Shown piece by piece: positions 1-8,133 of a DNA stretch of 26,922 nt; the first letter of the stretch is position 1, and each line of letters starts with the position of its first letter. The stretch lies in NCBI GenBank assembly GCA_900541785.1, contig UQKY01000024.1, forward strand, positions 1 to 26,922, written 5' to 3'. The notes beneath the pieces were generated by a model. That model was given only the letters and a program-made list of their open reading frames with translations. It did not search any database and was not told the DNA's origin. Both the position numbers and the translations under genes were made by a program. The stretch is from an uncultured Collinsella sp. Its GTDB lineage: Bacteria > Actinomycetota > Coriobacteriia > Coriobacteriales > Coriobacteriaceae.

Positions 1-808
1 CCATGAATTAGCCGCAGCGCATAAGAGTCGCCGCAAGCACAACGATTTCGACATTGCGCTGGATGATGAGGAAAGCGAGGACGATTACCAGATTGACGTG
101 CCCATCAGCGGCGTGTCGCCGGTGTCCGCACCGGTCGAGGAGAACCCGTACGATTACGTTCCGCTTGATGCCTATGGGGCCGCGCCGGTGGAGGTCGACG
201 AGGATCTGCCGCCAATCGATGTGCCAGCGGGGATGGAAAGCGCGGCACCCGTTGCCGATAGCTCAAGCGCGGCGGCAGCTCCGTCGATGCCGATTGTTTT
301 GACCGATCTGGAGCGGAAATCCCTGGCGGGGGAGCGCGAGCTGCTGACGATGCTCACGAGCTACCCCGATCTGTTCCGCACGTATGCCGATCGCATTTGT
401 TCTATCGAGTGGGTCGATCCGCGTCACGAGTCTATTGCGTGGGCCGTGCTGGCAACGCCGCCGGGAACCGATCCTGCGGCATGCATGGATGCGGCGCGCG
501 CGGTGTGTCCCGAGGCGGCGTCGCTTGTCAGCGCTGGGCGCATCTCGGCGACGAGTAAGCACCCGACCGAGACGAATATCGTCTTTATGCTCGATACGCT
601 CGAGCTCTACACCATCAAACGTCGCATGCGAGCCGCGCAGGCCAAGTTGCGCCAGGACCGTTCACTCGACGATGAGGCCCGTCGCGTGCTGACGATGCAG
701 GCGGTGCAAGATTCACAGCGCCAGCGCGAGCTCCAAAAGTCGATCGGCGGCGTGGCCGACCCGTTCCGTTTGATCGGTTTGGAGACCGCGGGTGCCGATC
801 AGGCCTAG
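1..808 (+). CDS. dnaG: DNA primase DnaG, C-terminal part (5' end outside window)
   Basis: The reading frame is open from the window edge (first full codon at base 2) to a TAG at 806-808, giving 268 residues with no start in view. Primase makes RNA primers at the replication fork. Only the linker and the C-terminal helicase-interaction region would be present here. The first ~100 residues are acidic and rich in Pro and Ala, as expected for a linker. After that comes a helical part beginning ERELLTMLTSYPDL, which resembles the DnaB-binding domain of DnaG, and a basic helix (LYTIKRRMRAAQAKLRQD). The call leans on the position directly before rpoD, the classic dnaG-rpoD order. The zinc and TOPRIM domains cannot be checked in this window. 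Confidence 0.75.
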   Translation, partial: HELAAAHKSRRKHNDFDIALDDEESEDDYQIDVPISGVSPVSAPVEENPYDYVPLDAYGAAPVEVDEDLPPIDVPAGMESAAPVADSSSAAAAPSMPIVLTDLERKSLAGERELLTMLTSYPDLFRTYADRICSIEWVDPRHESIAWAVLATPPGTDPAACMDAARAVCPEAASLVSAGRISATSKHPTETNIVFMLDTLELYTIKRRMRAAQAKLRQDRSLDDEARRVLTMQAVQDSQRQRELQKSIGGVADPFRLIGLETAGADQA

Positions 809-877
809 ATGTTGTGGTCAACCAGCGTATTCTCGCCTATATCCTGTCTTTATTTTGGGTATAGACGTCCATGTGTG

Positions 878-886
878 TGCTAAAGT
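878..886 (+). promoter_or_regulatory. Putative extended -10 promoter of rpoD
   Basis: TGC followed by TAAAGT (881-886) fits the extended -10 form TGnTAnnnT. No good -35 hexamer lies at standard spacing; TTGGGT at 855-860 is 20 bases away. A small dyad AGTCC-TGT-GGACT (891-903) follows at about the transcription start. Inferred from sequence only. Confidence 0.4.
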
Positions 887-918
887 ATTGAGTCCTGTGG
901 ACTACGAAGGGAGAATCT

Positions 919-2259
919 GTGCCAAAAAAGACTGAGAGCACGGGTACTGGGCTGGAATCCTACGTTGCAAAGCTCATGGGCAACGGCTCAAACAGGACTT
1001 CGGTAACCGAGGACGAGATTCAGGTCGCCCTGAAGGATATCGATGTCTCTGATGAGCAGCTCAACGCGGTGTATTCCGCGCTGCGCAACAGCGGCATCCA
1101 GATTATCTCCGCGAGCGGAAACGACGACGCCCCGATGGACGTCGACGATGACGATAACGATACCGACGATTTCGACGATGACGAGCACGATTCCGGCTCG
1201 CTCGACGATCACGAACTTAAGATGGCCCGCCAGGCCGATGCCGAGATGGGCTCTTCCAAGAGCAAGAAGAAGCGCACCGTGCGCACGTCTCGTTCGCGTT
1301 CGCGCATGCGCGGCATCGATGCCTCCACGGTGATGCTGACCGGCGACCCGGTTCGTATGTACCTCAAGGAGATCGGTAAGGTCGACCTGCTGACCGCATC
1401 TGAAGAGGTCGATCTGGCCATGAAGATCGAGGCCGGTCTCGAGGCTACCGAGAAGCTCGAGGCTGCCGATGCGGGCGAGATCGAGCTCACCCGCGCCGAG
1501 ATGCGTCGTCTTACGCGTATCGAGAACGTTGGTCTTGAGGCCAAGCAGGCGCTCATCAGCGCAAACCTGCGTCTGGTCGTCTCCATCGCCAAACGCTATG
1601 TCGGTCGTGGCATGCTGTTCCTGGACCTGATTCAGGAGGGCAACCTCGGTCTGATCCGCGCCGTCGAGAAGTTCGACTACCAGAAGGGCTTCAAGTTCTC
1701 CACGTACGCCACGTGGTGGATCCGTCAGGCGATTACGCGCGCTATTGCCGACCAGGCCCGTACCATCCGTATTCCCGTGCACATGGTCGAGACCATCAAC
1801 AAGCTCGTCCGCGTGCAGCGCCAGCTCCTCCAGGACCTGGGTCGCGACCCGACCCCCGAGGAGATCGGTGCCGAGATGGACATGAGCGCCGACCGCGTCC
1901 GCGAGATCCAGAAGATTTCGCAGGAGCCCGTGTCGCTCGAGACCCCCATCGGCGAGGAAGAAGATTCCCAGCTGGGCGACTTCATCGAGGACTCCCAGGC
2001 CATCGTTCCGCCCGATGCTGCCAGCTTCTCCATGCTGCAGGAGCAGCTCACCCAGGTGCTCGATTCGCTTGCCGATCGCGAGCGCAAGGTTATCGAGCTG
2101 CGCTTTGGCCTTGTCGACGGACATCCCCGCACGCTCGAGGAAGTCGGCCGCGAGTTTGGCGTCACGCGCGAGCGTATCCGCCAGATCGAGTCCAAGACCC
2201 TGGCCAAGCTCCGCCACCCGAGCCGTTCCAGCAAGCTCAAGGACTACATCGAAAGCTAG
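919..2259 (+). CDS. rpoD: Primary RNA polymerase sigma factor (sigma-70 family, RpoD/SigA)
   Basis: The housekeeping sigma factor directs RNA polymerase to -10/-35 promoters. The GTG start at 919 has the ribosome site GAAGGGAG (906-913). The 446-residue protein has these parts in order: residues ~66-105, a very acidic Asp-rich stretch; ~112-135, a Lys/Arg/Ser-rich stretch; region 1.2 from ~139 (DPVRMYLKEIGKVDLLT); region 2 from N216 (NLRLVVSIAKRYVGRG, FSTYATWWIRQAI); region 3; and region 4.2 with the helix-turn-helix VTRERIRQIES (415-425). The RPxxTLEE-type segment before region 4.2 and the C-terminal SSKLKDYIES are typical of group 1 sigmas. It lies 110 bases after dnaG. The acidic-basic N-terminus replaces a recognisable region 1.1, which is the odd point. 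Identity is very secure. Confidence 0.97.
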   Translation: MPKKTESTGTGLESYVAKLMGNGSNRTSVTEDEIQVALKDIDVSDEQLNAVYSALRNSGIQIISASGNDDAPMDVDDDDNDTDDFDDDEHDSGSLDDHELKMARQADAEMGSSKSKKKRTVRTSRSRSRMRGIDASTVMLTGDPVRMYLKEIGKVDLLTASEEVDLAMKIEAGLEATEKLEAADAGEIELTRAEMRRLTRIENVGLEAKQALISANLRLVVSIAKRYVGRGMLFLDLIQEGNLGLIRAVEKFDYQKGFKFSTYATWWIRQAITRAIADQARTIRIPVHMVETINKLVRVQRQLLQDLGRDPTPEEIGAEMDMSADRVREIQKISQEPVSLETPIGEEEDSQLGDFIEDSQAIVPPDAASFSMLQEQLTQVLDSLADRERKVIELRFGLVDGHPRTLEEVGREFGVTRERIRQIESKTLAKLRHPSRSSKLKDYIES

Positions 2260-2268
2260 TCAAGCAAG

Positions 2269-2304
2269 AAGCGCCCTCAAGCACATCTGCCTGGGGGCGC
2301 TTTC
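2269..2304 (+). terminator. Rho-independent terminator of rpoD
   Basis: AAGCGCCC (2269-2276) pairs with GGGCGCTT (2295-2302), with an 18-base loop and a short TTTC tail, starting 9 bases after the rpoD stop codon. Confidence 0.7.
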
Positions 2305-2307
2305 ATG

Positions 2308-2363
2308 TAGTCGTTGGGGACGTTCTTAAACGACTAGTCATTGGGGACGTTCTTGAATGACTA
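2308..2363 (+). repeat. Two tandem REP-like hairpins with a shared loop core and covarying stems
   Basis: Copy 1 (2308-2336) has stem TAGTCGTT/AACGACTA around the loop GGGGACGTTCTTA. Copy 2 (2335-2363) has stem TAGTCATT/AATGACTA around GGGGACGTTCTTG. Both 8-bp stems are perfect, and they differ by a compensated G-C to A-T change at one pair. The loop core TTGGGGACGTTC is the same as in the arrays around the RAYT transposase at 22504-23594, although those have a different stem. The two copies share the bases TA at 2335-2336. Confidence 0.8.
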
Positions 2364-2389
2364 GGTCGGAAAATTTCTTAAAAAAGTTC

Positions 2390-2417
2390 TTGCCCTTCGC
2401 CCGATCGTCCGTATAAT
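2390..2417 (+). promoter_or_regulatory. Promoter of tRNA-Asn
   Basis: -35 TTGCCC (2390-2395), 16-base spacer, perfect -10 TATAAT (2412-2417). The tRNA begins 30 bases after the -10. Confidence 0.7.
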
Positions 2418-2447
2418 AAACTTCGTTGCTTGAGAGCACGCACCTAT

Positions 2448-2522
2448 TCCTCGGTAGCTCAATGGTAGAGCACGCGGCTGTTAACCGCGCTGTTGTAGGT
2501 TCGAGTCCTACCCGGGGAGCCA
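2448..2522 (+). tRNA. tRNA-Asn (anticodon GTT), CCA encoded
   Basis: The acceptor arms TCCTCGG (2448-2454) and CCGGGGA (2512-2518) pair with one T-G wobble. The discriminator is G2519 and the CCA end (2520-2522) is genomically encoded. The anticodon stem CGCGG/CCGCG encloses the loop CTGTTAA, with anticodon GTT at 2480-2482. The T arm contains GGTTCGAGTCC. It has its own promoter and terminator, so it is a single-gene transcript between rpoD and the asp23-like gene. Confidence 0.97.
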
Positions 2523-2529
2523 GGTTGTA

Positions 2530-2558
2530 AAACCCGTCGCTTATGCGGCGGGTTTTTT
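2530..2558 (+). terminator. Rho-independent terminator of tRNA-Asn
   Basis: AACCCGTCGC (2531-2540) pairs with GCGGCGGGTT (one G-T wobble) across the loop TTAT, followed by a run of T to 2558. Confidence 0.85.
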
Positions 2559-2612
2559 CATGCCGCGATCGATTGTGGCGAACGTTACCGTATCAACATT
2601 TCGTGTCGAGGA

Positions 2613-2645
2613 TATAATCGCGAGCCCCGCCGCCTTAACAAGGCG
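2613..2645 (+). promoter_or_regulatory. Putative -10 element and leader hairpin before the asp23-like gene
   Basis: A perfect TATAAT lies at 2613-2618 without a clear -35 at 16-18 bases. Just downstream is the hairpin CGCCTT-AAC-AAGGCG (2631-2645). The gene starts at 2717, so a leader of roughly 90 bases is implied. No other feature is seen between 2559 and 2716. Confidence 0.35.
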
Positions 2646-2716
2646 CGGTCGTTGTAAAATATTGGAATGATTGCTCCCACGACATGGTGCCGCGAGCACC
2701 AGAAAAGGAGATTCTT

Positions 2717-3073
2717 GTGTCTGAGACCATTAACGGCAGCCTGAGCGTCTCGAACGACGTTATTGCCGATATTGCCGGTTATGCCGCGATGACGTGCTAC
2801 GGCGTCGTCGGTATGGCCGAACAGCTCCAGGGCGCCGAGAGCGTGCGCTTGCTTGCCGGCCAGCGCCTCCGCAAGGGCGTACTTGTTTCCGCCGACGAGA
2901 ACGGCCTCACGGTCGACCTTCACGTCGTGCTGGAGAACGGCGTCAACATGAAGTCCGTCTGCCACAATCTTTCGAGCTCCGTCGCCTTCACCCTGCAGGA
3001 GATCGCCCAGATCGATCCCGCCAGCCTTAAGATCGGCATTCACATCGACGCGCTCAAGAGCCGTCTGAACTAG
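2717..3073 (+). CDS. Asp23/Gls24 family envelope stress protein (YloU-like)
   Basis: A 118-residue protein of the Asp23/Gls24 (DUF322) family. The start chosen is GTG 2717 because AAGGAG (2705-2710) sits 6 bases before it; an in-frame upstream ATG at 2684 has no ribosome site. Family features seen are the N-terminal SVSNDVIADIAGYAAMTCYGVVGM, the central beta-rich segment GLTVDLHVVLENGVNMKSVC, and the C-terminal helix-strand ending LKIGIHIDAL. No signal peptide or membrane segment is seen, so it is likely cytosolic and possibly membrane-associated through a partner as in Staphylococcus Asp23/AmaP. It lies 27 bases before the fakA-like gene, the same pairing as yloU-yloV in Bacillus. The exact role is not established for this lineage. 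Confidence 0.88.
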   Translation: MSETINGSLSVSNDVIADIAGYAAMTCYGVVGMAEQLQGAESVRLLAGQRLRKGVLVSADENGLTVDLHVVLENGVNMKSVCHNLSSSVAFTLQEIAQIDPASLKIGIHIDALKSRLN

Positions 3074-3100
3074 CATCCGAATACGGAGATTTCACCACTC

Positions 3101-4762
3101 ATGATTGCAAAGACCATTCGCACCTGTTTTCCGATCGCTGCGGCTGCCGTTTCCGAAAAGGCCGAGGAGATCAACAAGCTCAACGTCTTCCCCGTACCCG
3201 ACGGTGACACCGGCACCAACATGTCGCTCACGCTCGCCTCGGTGACCAAGGAGCTTTCCGCCCTTCCCGCCGATGCCGACATGGAGGCCATTGCCGGCGC
3301 TATTACCCACGGCTCCCTGATGGGCGCCCGCGGCAACTCCGGTGTCATCACGTCGCAGATCCTACGCGGCGTGGCCGAGGGCCTTGTCTCTGCCGATGAG
3401 CCCATTACGTCCGCCAATATCGCCTTCGCCTTCCGCCGTGCCGTCAAGGTCGCCTTCCAGGCTGTTCGTAAGCCCATCGAGGGCACGATTCTCACGGTCC
3501 TGCGTGATGTTTCGATTAAGGCAGACGAGTGTGAGAAGAAGAAGTTCTCTGCCGAGGATGCGCTCGACGCCATCGTCGTCGAGGCCTACCAGTCCGTCGC
3601 CCGCACGCCCGACCTGCTGCCCGTCCTCAAGGAGAACGGCGTGGTCGACTCCGGCGCCTTTGGCTTTGCCATCTTCTTGGAGAACTTTGTTGCCGCCGCT
3701 CTTGGCCGCAGCACCGTTGTCGAGGATTTCTCCGCTACTTTTGATTCCGCCGGCTCTGCCCGCGATGCCGCCCTCGATCGAGTTGAGATCGAGGCCAACG
3801 ACGACTGGGAGGGCTCTGAGTTCCGCTACTGTAACGAGTTCCTCTTTAAGGCCGACGCTCCGTTTGACGAGGACGAGTGCCTGAAGTTCCTGGGCTCCAT
3901 GGGCGACTGTGAGCTGCTCGTTGGTGCCTATCCCGACTATAAGATCCATGTGCACTCCAACACTCCCAACCTGGTGCTCGAGCACATGCTGCAGCTCGGT
4001 CAGATCTATGAGGTCTTTATCCACAACATGGAGATGGAGGCCCACGACCGTACCGCTAAGATTCACGAGGACCAGGAGAAGGCCGCCGAGCCCGCGAAGG
4101 CCCTGGGCTTTGTCGCCGTTGCGGCTGGCTCTGGTGAGGCCGACATCCTCAGGTCCCTTGGCGTCGATGTGATCGTGTCGGGTGGCCAGACCATGAACCC
4201 CTCGACCGCCGACCTGCTGGGCGCCGTCGACCAGGTCAACGCGACCTCGGTCATCATCCTTCCCAATAACGGCAACATCCGCATGGCTGCCGAGGCCGCT
4301 GCCTCCGCCTGCACCGATAAGAAGGTCGCCGTCGTTCCCACCAAGACCGTCCCGCAGGCCTTCTCCGCGCTGTTCGCGGTCCTGCCCGTTTCCGAGCTCG
4401 AGGATGCTGTTGCCGCTATGGTCGACGCCATCAGCGAGGTCCGCGATGGCGAGGTCACCCGCGCCGTGCGCGACTCAAGCGCCTCTGACGGCTCGCCGAT
4501 TCACTCCGGTGACGTCATGGGCATCATCGCCGGCTCCATCGATGTGGTCGGCTCCGACGTGAAGCAGGTGACGCTCGACTGCATCAACCGTATGCAGGAG
4601 GAAGAGGAGGGCGACGCGCTGACGATTCTGGCCGGCGAGGAGCTGTCCGACGAGGCCTTCCAGGAGATCGTCGACGCTATCGAGGAGGCTCAGCCCGATC
4701 TGGAGATCGACGCCCATCGTGGCGAGCAGCCGCTCTATCCCGTGATCTTCTCGATCGAGTAG
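3101..4762 (+). CDS. fakA: DhaL/DAK2 domain protein, fatty acid kinase FakA-like (YloV)
   Basis: FakA phosphorylates fatty acids held by FakB carrier proteins, giving acyl-phosphates for PlsX/PlsY phospholipid synthesis. The 553-residue length is typical for YloV. The N-terminal DhaL nucleotide domain shows NVFPVPDGDTGTNM (28-41) with Asp34 and Asp36 in the Mg-ATP position, then HGSLMGARGNSGVI. The middle and C-terminal domains follow (GFVAVAAGSGEADILRSLG, SGGQTMNPST, LPNNGNI), matching the DAK2-fusion family. ATG 3101 follows a GGAG at 3085-3088, which is somewhat far. It lies between the asp23-like gene and recG, as in Firmicutes. No fakB is in this window. The plsX further downstream supports a role in lipid supply, but substrate specificity is an inference from the family. 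Confidence 0.85.
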   Translation: MIAKTIRTCFPIAAAAVSEKAEEINKLNVFPVPDGDTGTNMSLTLASVTKELSALPADADMEAIAGAITHGSLMGARGNSGVITSQILRGVAEGLVSADEPITSANIAFAFRRAVKVAFQAVRKPIEGTILTVLRDVSIKADECEKKKFSAEDALDAIVVEAYQSVARTPDLLPVLKENGVVDSGAFGFAIFLENFVAAALGRSTVVEDFSATFDSAGSARDAALDRVEIEANDDWEGSEFRYCNEFLFKADAPFDEDECLKFLGSMGDCELLVGAYPDYKIHVHSNTPNLVLEHMLQLGQIYEVFIHNMEMEAHDRTAKIHEDQEKAAEPAKALGFVAVAAGSGEADILRSLGVDVIVSGGQTMNPSTADLLGAVDQVNATSVIILPNNGNIRMAAEAAASACTDKKVAVVPTKTVPQAFSALFAVLPVSELEDAVAAMVDAISEVRDGEVTRAVRDSSASDGSPIHSGDVMGIIAGSIDVVGSDVKQVTLDCINRMQEEEEGDALTILAGEELSDEAFQEIVDAIEEAQPDLEIDAHRGEQPLYPVIFSIE

Positions 4763-4771
4763 GCTCTGCCC

Positions 4772-6949
4772 ATGTCCGAGCTGTGCTCCGTGCCGCGCGT
4801 CTCGGAGCGCTTTGCCCAGAGCAATGCGCTCGACGAGGATATCGCGCGACTCAAATATGTTTCGGGTAAACGCGAGGAGGCCCTTCGCCGTCTGGGAATT
4901 CGGACGGTGGGGGACCTCCTTCTCCATATCCCTCATCGATACCTCGACTTTACCCGTTCTTGGTCTATCGAGATGGCGCCCATCGGTACCGTGTGCACCA
5001 TCATCGCCACGGTCGACCGTATCGTCCAAAAGCAGCCGCGTCCGCGCATGCAGGTGACCGAGGTCTCGCTTGTTGACGAGACGGGCGTGCTGCAGGTCGC
5101 CTTTTTCCGCCAGCCCTGGATTGCCCAGCAGCTTAAGCAGGGCGACCGCCTGGCCGTGATGGGCAAGGTCGAGTTTGCCTACGGCTTTAAGCAGATGGCC
5201 TCGCCGCACTTTGAAAAGCTCGAGGACGGGCGTGCCGCAGGCACCATCTTGCCGGTCCATTACGTGAGTGATGGCGTGAGCCAGGCGTGGATGCGCCGCA
5301 TCGTAAGCGGTGCGCTCGAAGTGGTCGCCAATCCGTTCGACCCCATTCCCGCGCCGCTGCGCGCAAAACGGAAGCTCATGAGCAATGCCCGTGCGCTGCG
5401 TTCGATCCACTTTCCCTCGAGCATGGCCGAGCGCGACATCGCGCGCCGGCGTCTTGCCTATGAGGAGTGTCTCTGCTTGCAGCTCGCGCTGCGTCTGCGC
5501 AACGATGGCGGTATGGTCGACGTGGTGCCTTATGCGCATGCTTCGGGCGAGCATTTGGCTGCGCTTAAACAGGCCCTGCCGTTTTCGCTGAGCGATGAGC
5601 AGGAGGCCGCGTTCCAAGACATCTTGCACGATATGTGCGATGGCGGTCGTGTGATGAACCGTCTGCTGCTGGGCGACGTCGGGACCGGTAAGACCGCTGT
5701 TGCCGCCTGCGCGTTGGCGGTTGCGGCCGATAGCGGCACTCAGGCCTGCGTTATGGCGCCCACGGGCGTGCTGGCGCGTCAATATGCCGATAAGACCGGC
5801 CCCTTGCTCTCGCAGGCTGGCATGACCTGGGCGCTCCTGACGGGCGCCACGCCGGCGGCCGAGCGTGAACAGATTCATGCTCGGCTCCAGTCTGGCGAGC
5901 TCGACGTGCTCTTTGGCACCCATGCGGTGCTTTCGGAGAACGTCACGTTCAAGCATTTGTCGCTTGTGGTGATCGACGAGCAACATCGCTTTGGCGTAGG
6001 CCAGCGTAACGCTCTACGCGCAAAAGGCCCGGGTGCCGACTTGTTGGTCATGACTGCCACGCCGATTCCGCGCACGCTGGCGCTTTCGGTGTACGGCGAC
6101 CTGGACACGAGCATCATCCGCCATCGTCCCGTTCCGGGTGCCGGCGTGACGACGCGCGTTCTCACCGAGTCGAGTCGCGACCTGGCCTATGGCGCTATTC
6201 GCGAGGCGCACGAAAAGGGGCAGCAAGCCTACATAATCTGTCCGCTCGTGGAGCCGAGCGATTCGGCCGATGAACTCGAAGACGTACCCGGCATCGCTCG
6301 CGACGACGAAGGCCGCGTGACCGTGCCCGTGCCGTTGCATGACACGGCGACCGAGCTCGATCGCCTTCGTCTGGCATTACCGGGGCTTACCATCGAGCGT
6401 CTTCATGGCCGCATGCCGGCGGGGGAGAAGGACCGGGTCATCGATGCCTTTAAGCGTGGCGAGATCGATGTGCTCGTCTCGACCACGGTGGTCGAGGTGG
6501 GCGTTGACGTGCCCAACGCCACCGTCATGGTCATCGAGAATGGAGAGCGCTTTGGTTTGGCGGCCTTGCACCAGCTGCGTGGGCGCGTAGGCCGCGGCAG
6601 CGTGTCGGGTACGTGCCTGGTCATGACGCACTCCAAGGGCAACGGCGGCGCGTCGGCGGCACAAGACCGCCTCCAGTCGCTCGAGAAGACCTCGGACGGC
6701 TTTACGCTCGCCCAGATGGACCTGCGTCTGCGCCACGAGGGCGAAATCCTGGGTTACCGCCAGCATGGCGGCGTGACCTTGCGCTTTGTTGACCTCGATG
6801 CCGACGAGGAATTGATCGAGTGGGCCCATTTGGACGCGGTCGAGCTCTTGCGGTATGCTTGCAACCTTGACTCCGTGGCGACGCGTCCCTTGCGCGATGC
6901 GGTCGTCACGCGGTATCGACACATCTTTAAGGAGGTCAGCGGAGGATGA
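4772..6949 (+). CDS. recG: ATP-dependent DNA helicase RecG
   Basis: RecG is a dsDNA translocase that regresses stalled forks and processes D-loops and R-loops. The 725-residue protein is close to family length. The N-terminal wedge/OB domain includes LRRLGIRTVGDLLLHIPHRYLDF. The helicase core has Walker A GDVGTGKT (301-308), the DEAH-like box as DEQHR (402-406), motif III TATPIPRT, the RecG/TRG element TVVEVGVDVPNA, and motif VI QLRGRVGRG. ATG 4772 is 9 bases after the fakA-like stop with only a weak ribosome site, suggesting translational coupling. The stop codon overlaps the rsmD start (ATGA, 6946-6949). Confidence 0.97.
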   Translation: MSELCSVPRVSERFAQSNALDEDIARLKYVSGKREEALRRLGIRTVGDLLLHIPHRYLDFTRSWSIEMAPIGTVCTIIATVDRIVQKQPRPRMQVTEVSLVDETGVLQVAFFRQPWIAQQLKQGDRLAVMGKVEFAYGFKQMASPHFEKLEDGRAAGTILPVHYVSDGVSQAWMRRIVSGALEVVANPFDPIPAPLRAKRKLMSNARALRSIHFPSSMAERDIARRRLAYEECLCLQLALRLRNDGGMVDVVPYAHASGEHLAALKQALPFSLSDEQEAAFQDILHDMCDGGRVMNRLLLGDVGTGKTAVAACALAVAADSGTQACVMAPTGVLARQYADKTGPLLSQAGMTWALLTGATPAAEREQIHARLQSGELDVLFGTHAVLSENVTFKHLSLVVIDEQHRFGVGQRNALRAKGPGADLLVMTATPIPRTLALSVYGDLDTSIIRHRPVPGAGVTTRVLTESSRDLAYGAIREAHEKGQQAYIICPLVEPSDSADELEDVPGIARDDEGRVTVPVPLHDTATELDRLRLALPGLTIERLHGRMPAGEKDRVIDAFKRGEIDVLVSTTVVEVGVDVPNATVMVIENGERFGLAALHQLRGRVGRGSVSGTCLVMTHSKGNGGASAAQDRLQSLEKTSDGFTLAQMDLRLRHEGEILGYRQHGGVTLRFVDLDADEELIEWAHLDAVELLRYACNLDSVATRPLRDAVVTRYRHIFKEVSGG

Positions 6950-7575
6950 GAATCATCGGCGGCGAATGGCGCGGTCGCAAGATCGAAGAGCCCCGTGGTC
7001 GCGATGTCACCCGCCCCACGACCGATCGCGTGCGCGAGGCGTGCGCATCTATGGTCATGTCGGCATTCGACTTCGATCTGGACGAGGTCCGTGTGCTGGA
7101 TGCCTTTGGCGGCTCCGGCGCCTTGGGCATCGAGATGCTCTCGCGTGGTGCCCGCTCGCTCACCACGTTCGAGATCGATCGCAACGCTGCTCGTCTGATT
7201 ACCAAGAATATCGAGTCGCTCTGCCGTGACCGTGCGCGTTGGCGCGTGGTGACGGGTGACGTGCTGGCAAGCGCCTCGCGCGGCCGCGTGCCGGGCGGTC
7301 CCTTCGACTTGGTCCTGCTCGACCCGCCCTACGCATTTGGTGCTGAGCCAGTCGAGGAGCTGCTGCGGAACCTGGCCCAGCAAGGCTTGCTGGCGCAGAG
7401 TGCCTACGCGCTCTTTGAGCACGCCGCGGCCGATGCGGGCGCTCACCCGACCGGTTTTGAGGTCGTGCGCGAGAAGCGTTACGGCATAACCTCGGTTGAC
7501 TTGCTGCGCTGGGTTGGCAACGGCGAGGATGATGGCAACGATAGCGACGCACCCACGGAGGACACCCATGAATGA
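6946..7575 (+). CDS. rsmD: 16S rRNA (guanine(966)-N2)-methyltransferase RsmD
   Basis: RsmD methylates G966 of 16S rRNA in the small subunit using S-adenosylmethionine. The 209 residues show the start MRIIGGEWRGRKI, the family motif RPTTDRVREA, the SAM-binding loop DAFGGSGALGIEMLSRGA, and the catalytic DPPY (126-129) in the sequence DLVLLDPPYA. AAGGAGG at 6929-6935, inside the end of recG, is the likely ribosome site. The gene overlaps recG by 4 bases and coaD by 8 bases. The rsmD-coaD pair is widely conserved. The C-terminal ~20 residues are acidic and probably disordered. Confidence 0.95.
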   Translation: MRIIGGEWRGRKIEEPRGRDVTRPTTDRVREACASMVMSAFDFDLDEVRVLDAFGGSGALGIEMLSRGARSLTTFEIDRNAARLITKNIESLCRDRARWRVVTGDVLASASRGRVPGGPFDLVLLDPPYAFGAEPVEELLRNLAQQGLLAQSAYALFEHAAADAGAHPTGFEVVREKRYGITSVDLLRWVGNGEDDGNDSDAPTEDTHE

Positions 7576-8065
7576 CACCATCAACCGCGTGATCGTCCCG
7601 GGCACCTTCGATCCCATCACGTTTGGCCATATCGATGTCATCCGCCGCGCCCGCCGCATCTTTCCCAGCGTGATCGTGGCCGTTGCCGAGTCGCAGGGCA
7701 AAAACGGCGTCGGCACCACGTTTAGGCTCGACGAGCGCGTGGCGCTGGCGCGTGAAGCGCTCGGTGATATTGACGGCGTCGAGGTGCTGCCCTTCACCGG
7801 CCTCTTGGTCGATTTTGCCCGCGAACAGGGGGCAGGAGCCGTGGTCAAGGGCCTGCGTGCCATGACCGACTTTGAGTACGAGCTGCAGCAGGCCGACCTC
7901 AACTATCGCCTGGATAACGAGCTGGAGTCCATCTTTGTCATGAGTGCGCCGCAGTACGGCTATATCTCGAGCTCGGTGGTTCGCCAGATTGCCTCGCTCG
8001 GTAGCGACGTCTCTAATTTTGTTCCGCCCAATGTGGTCAAGGCGCTCAAACATCGCTTTTCGTGA
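7568..8065 (+). CDS. coaD: Phosphopantetheine adenylyltransferase CoaD
   Basis: CoaD joins ATP and 4'-phosphopantetheine to make dephospho-CoA, the penultimate step of CoA synthesis. The 165 residues match the family length. The nucleotidyltransferase signature is GTFDPITFGH, with the T-x-G-H motif at 18-21. Further conserved parts are VKGLRAMTDFEYE and ISSSVVRQIASLG. The start at ATG 7568 is set by GGAGG (7557-7561), 6 bases upstream, and by the MNDTINRVIVPGTFDP beginning; an earlier in-frame ATG at 7496 would add a non-conserved stretch within rsmD. CoA made here feeds the acyl carrier protein encoded downstream. Confidence 0.96.
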   Translation: MNDTINRVIVPGTFDPITFGHIDVIRRARRIFPSVIVAVAESQGKNGVGTTFRLDERVALAREALGDIDGVEVLPFTGLLVDFAREQGAGAVVKGLRAMTDFEYELQQADLNYRLDNELESIFVMSAPQYGYISSSVVRQIASLGSDVSNFVPPNVVKALKHRFS

Positions 8066-8089
8066 CGTTTTTTAATGCCTGGTGGCATG

Positions 8090-8098
8090 TGGTAAACT
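8090..8098 (+). promoter_or_regulatory. Putative extended -10 promoter before the SepIVA-like gene
   Basis: TGG followed by TAAACT (8093-8098) fits TGnTAnnnT. It lies 36 bases before the start at 8134, in the first real gap (68 bases) after coaD. No -35 match is seen. Confidence 0.35.
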
Positions 8099-8133
8099 AA
8101 CACGATGATATGTTACCTATGAAAGGAGACCGG

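Noticed and set aside
988..2217. Long antisense open frame (409 codons) opposite rpoD
   Set aside because: It mirrors the high-GC codon bias of rpoD, has no credible ribosome site and encodes no recognisable family.
2307..2310. GTAG at the foot of the first rpoD hairpin, like the GTAG guide of E. coli REPs
   Set aside because: It is not present at the second hairpin or in the RAYT arrays, so it cannot be called a guide sequence.
4475..5986. 503-codon reverse open frame opposite fakA and recG
   Set aside because: Both forward genes are unmistakable; the antisense frame shows only composition-driven His/Arg-rich sequence.
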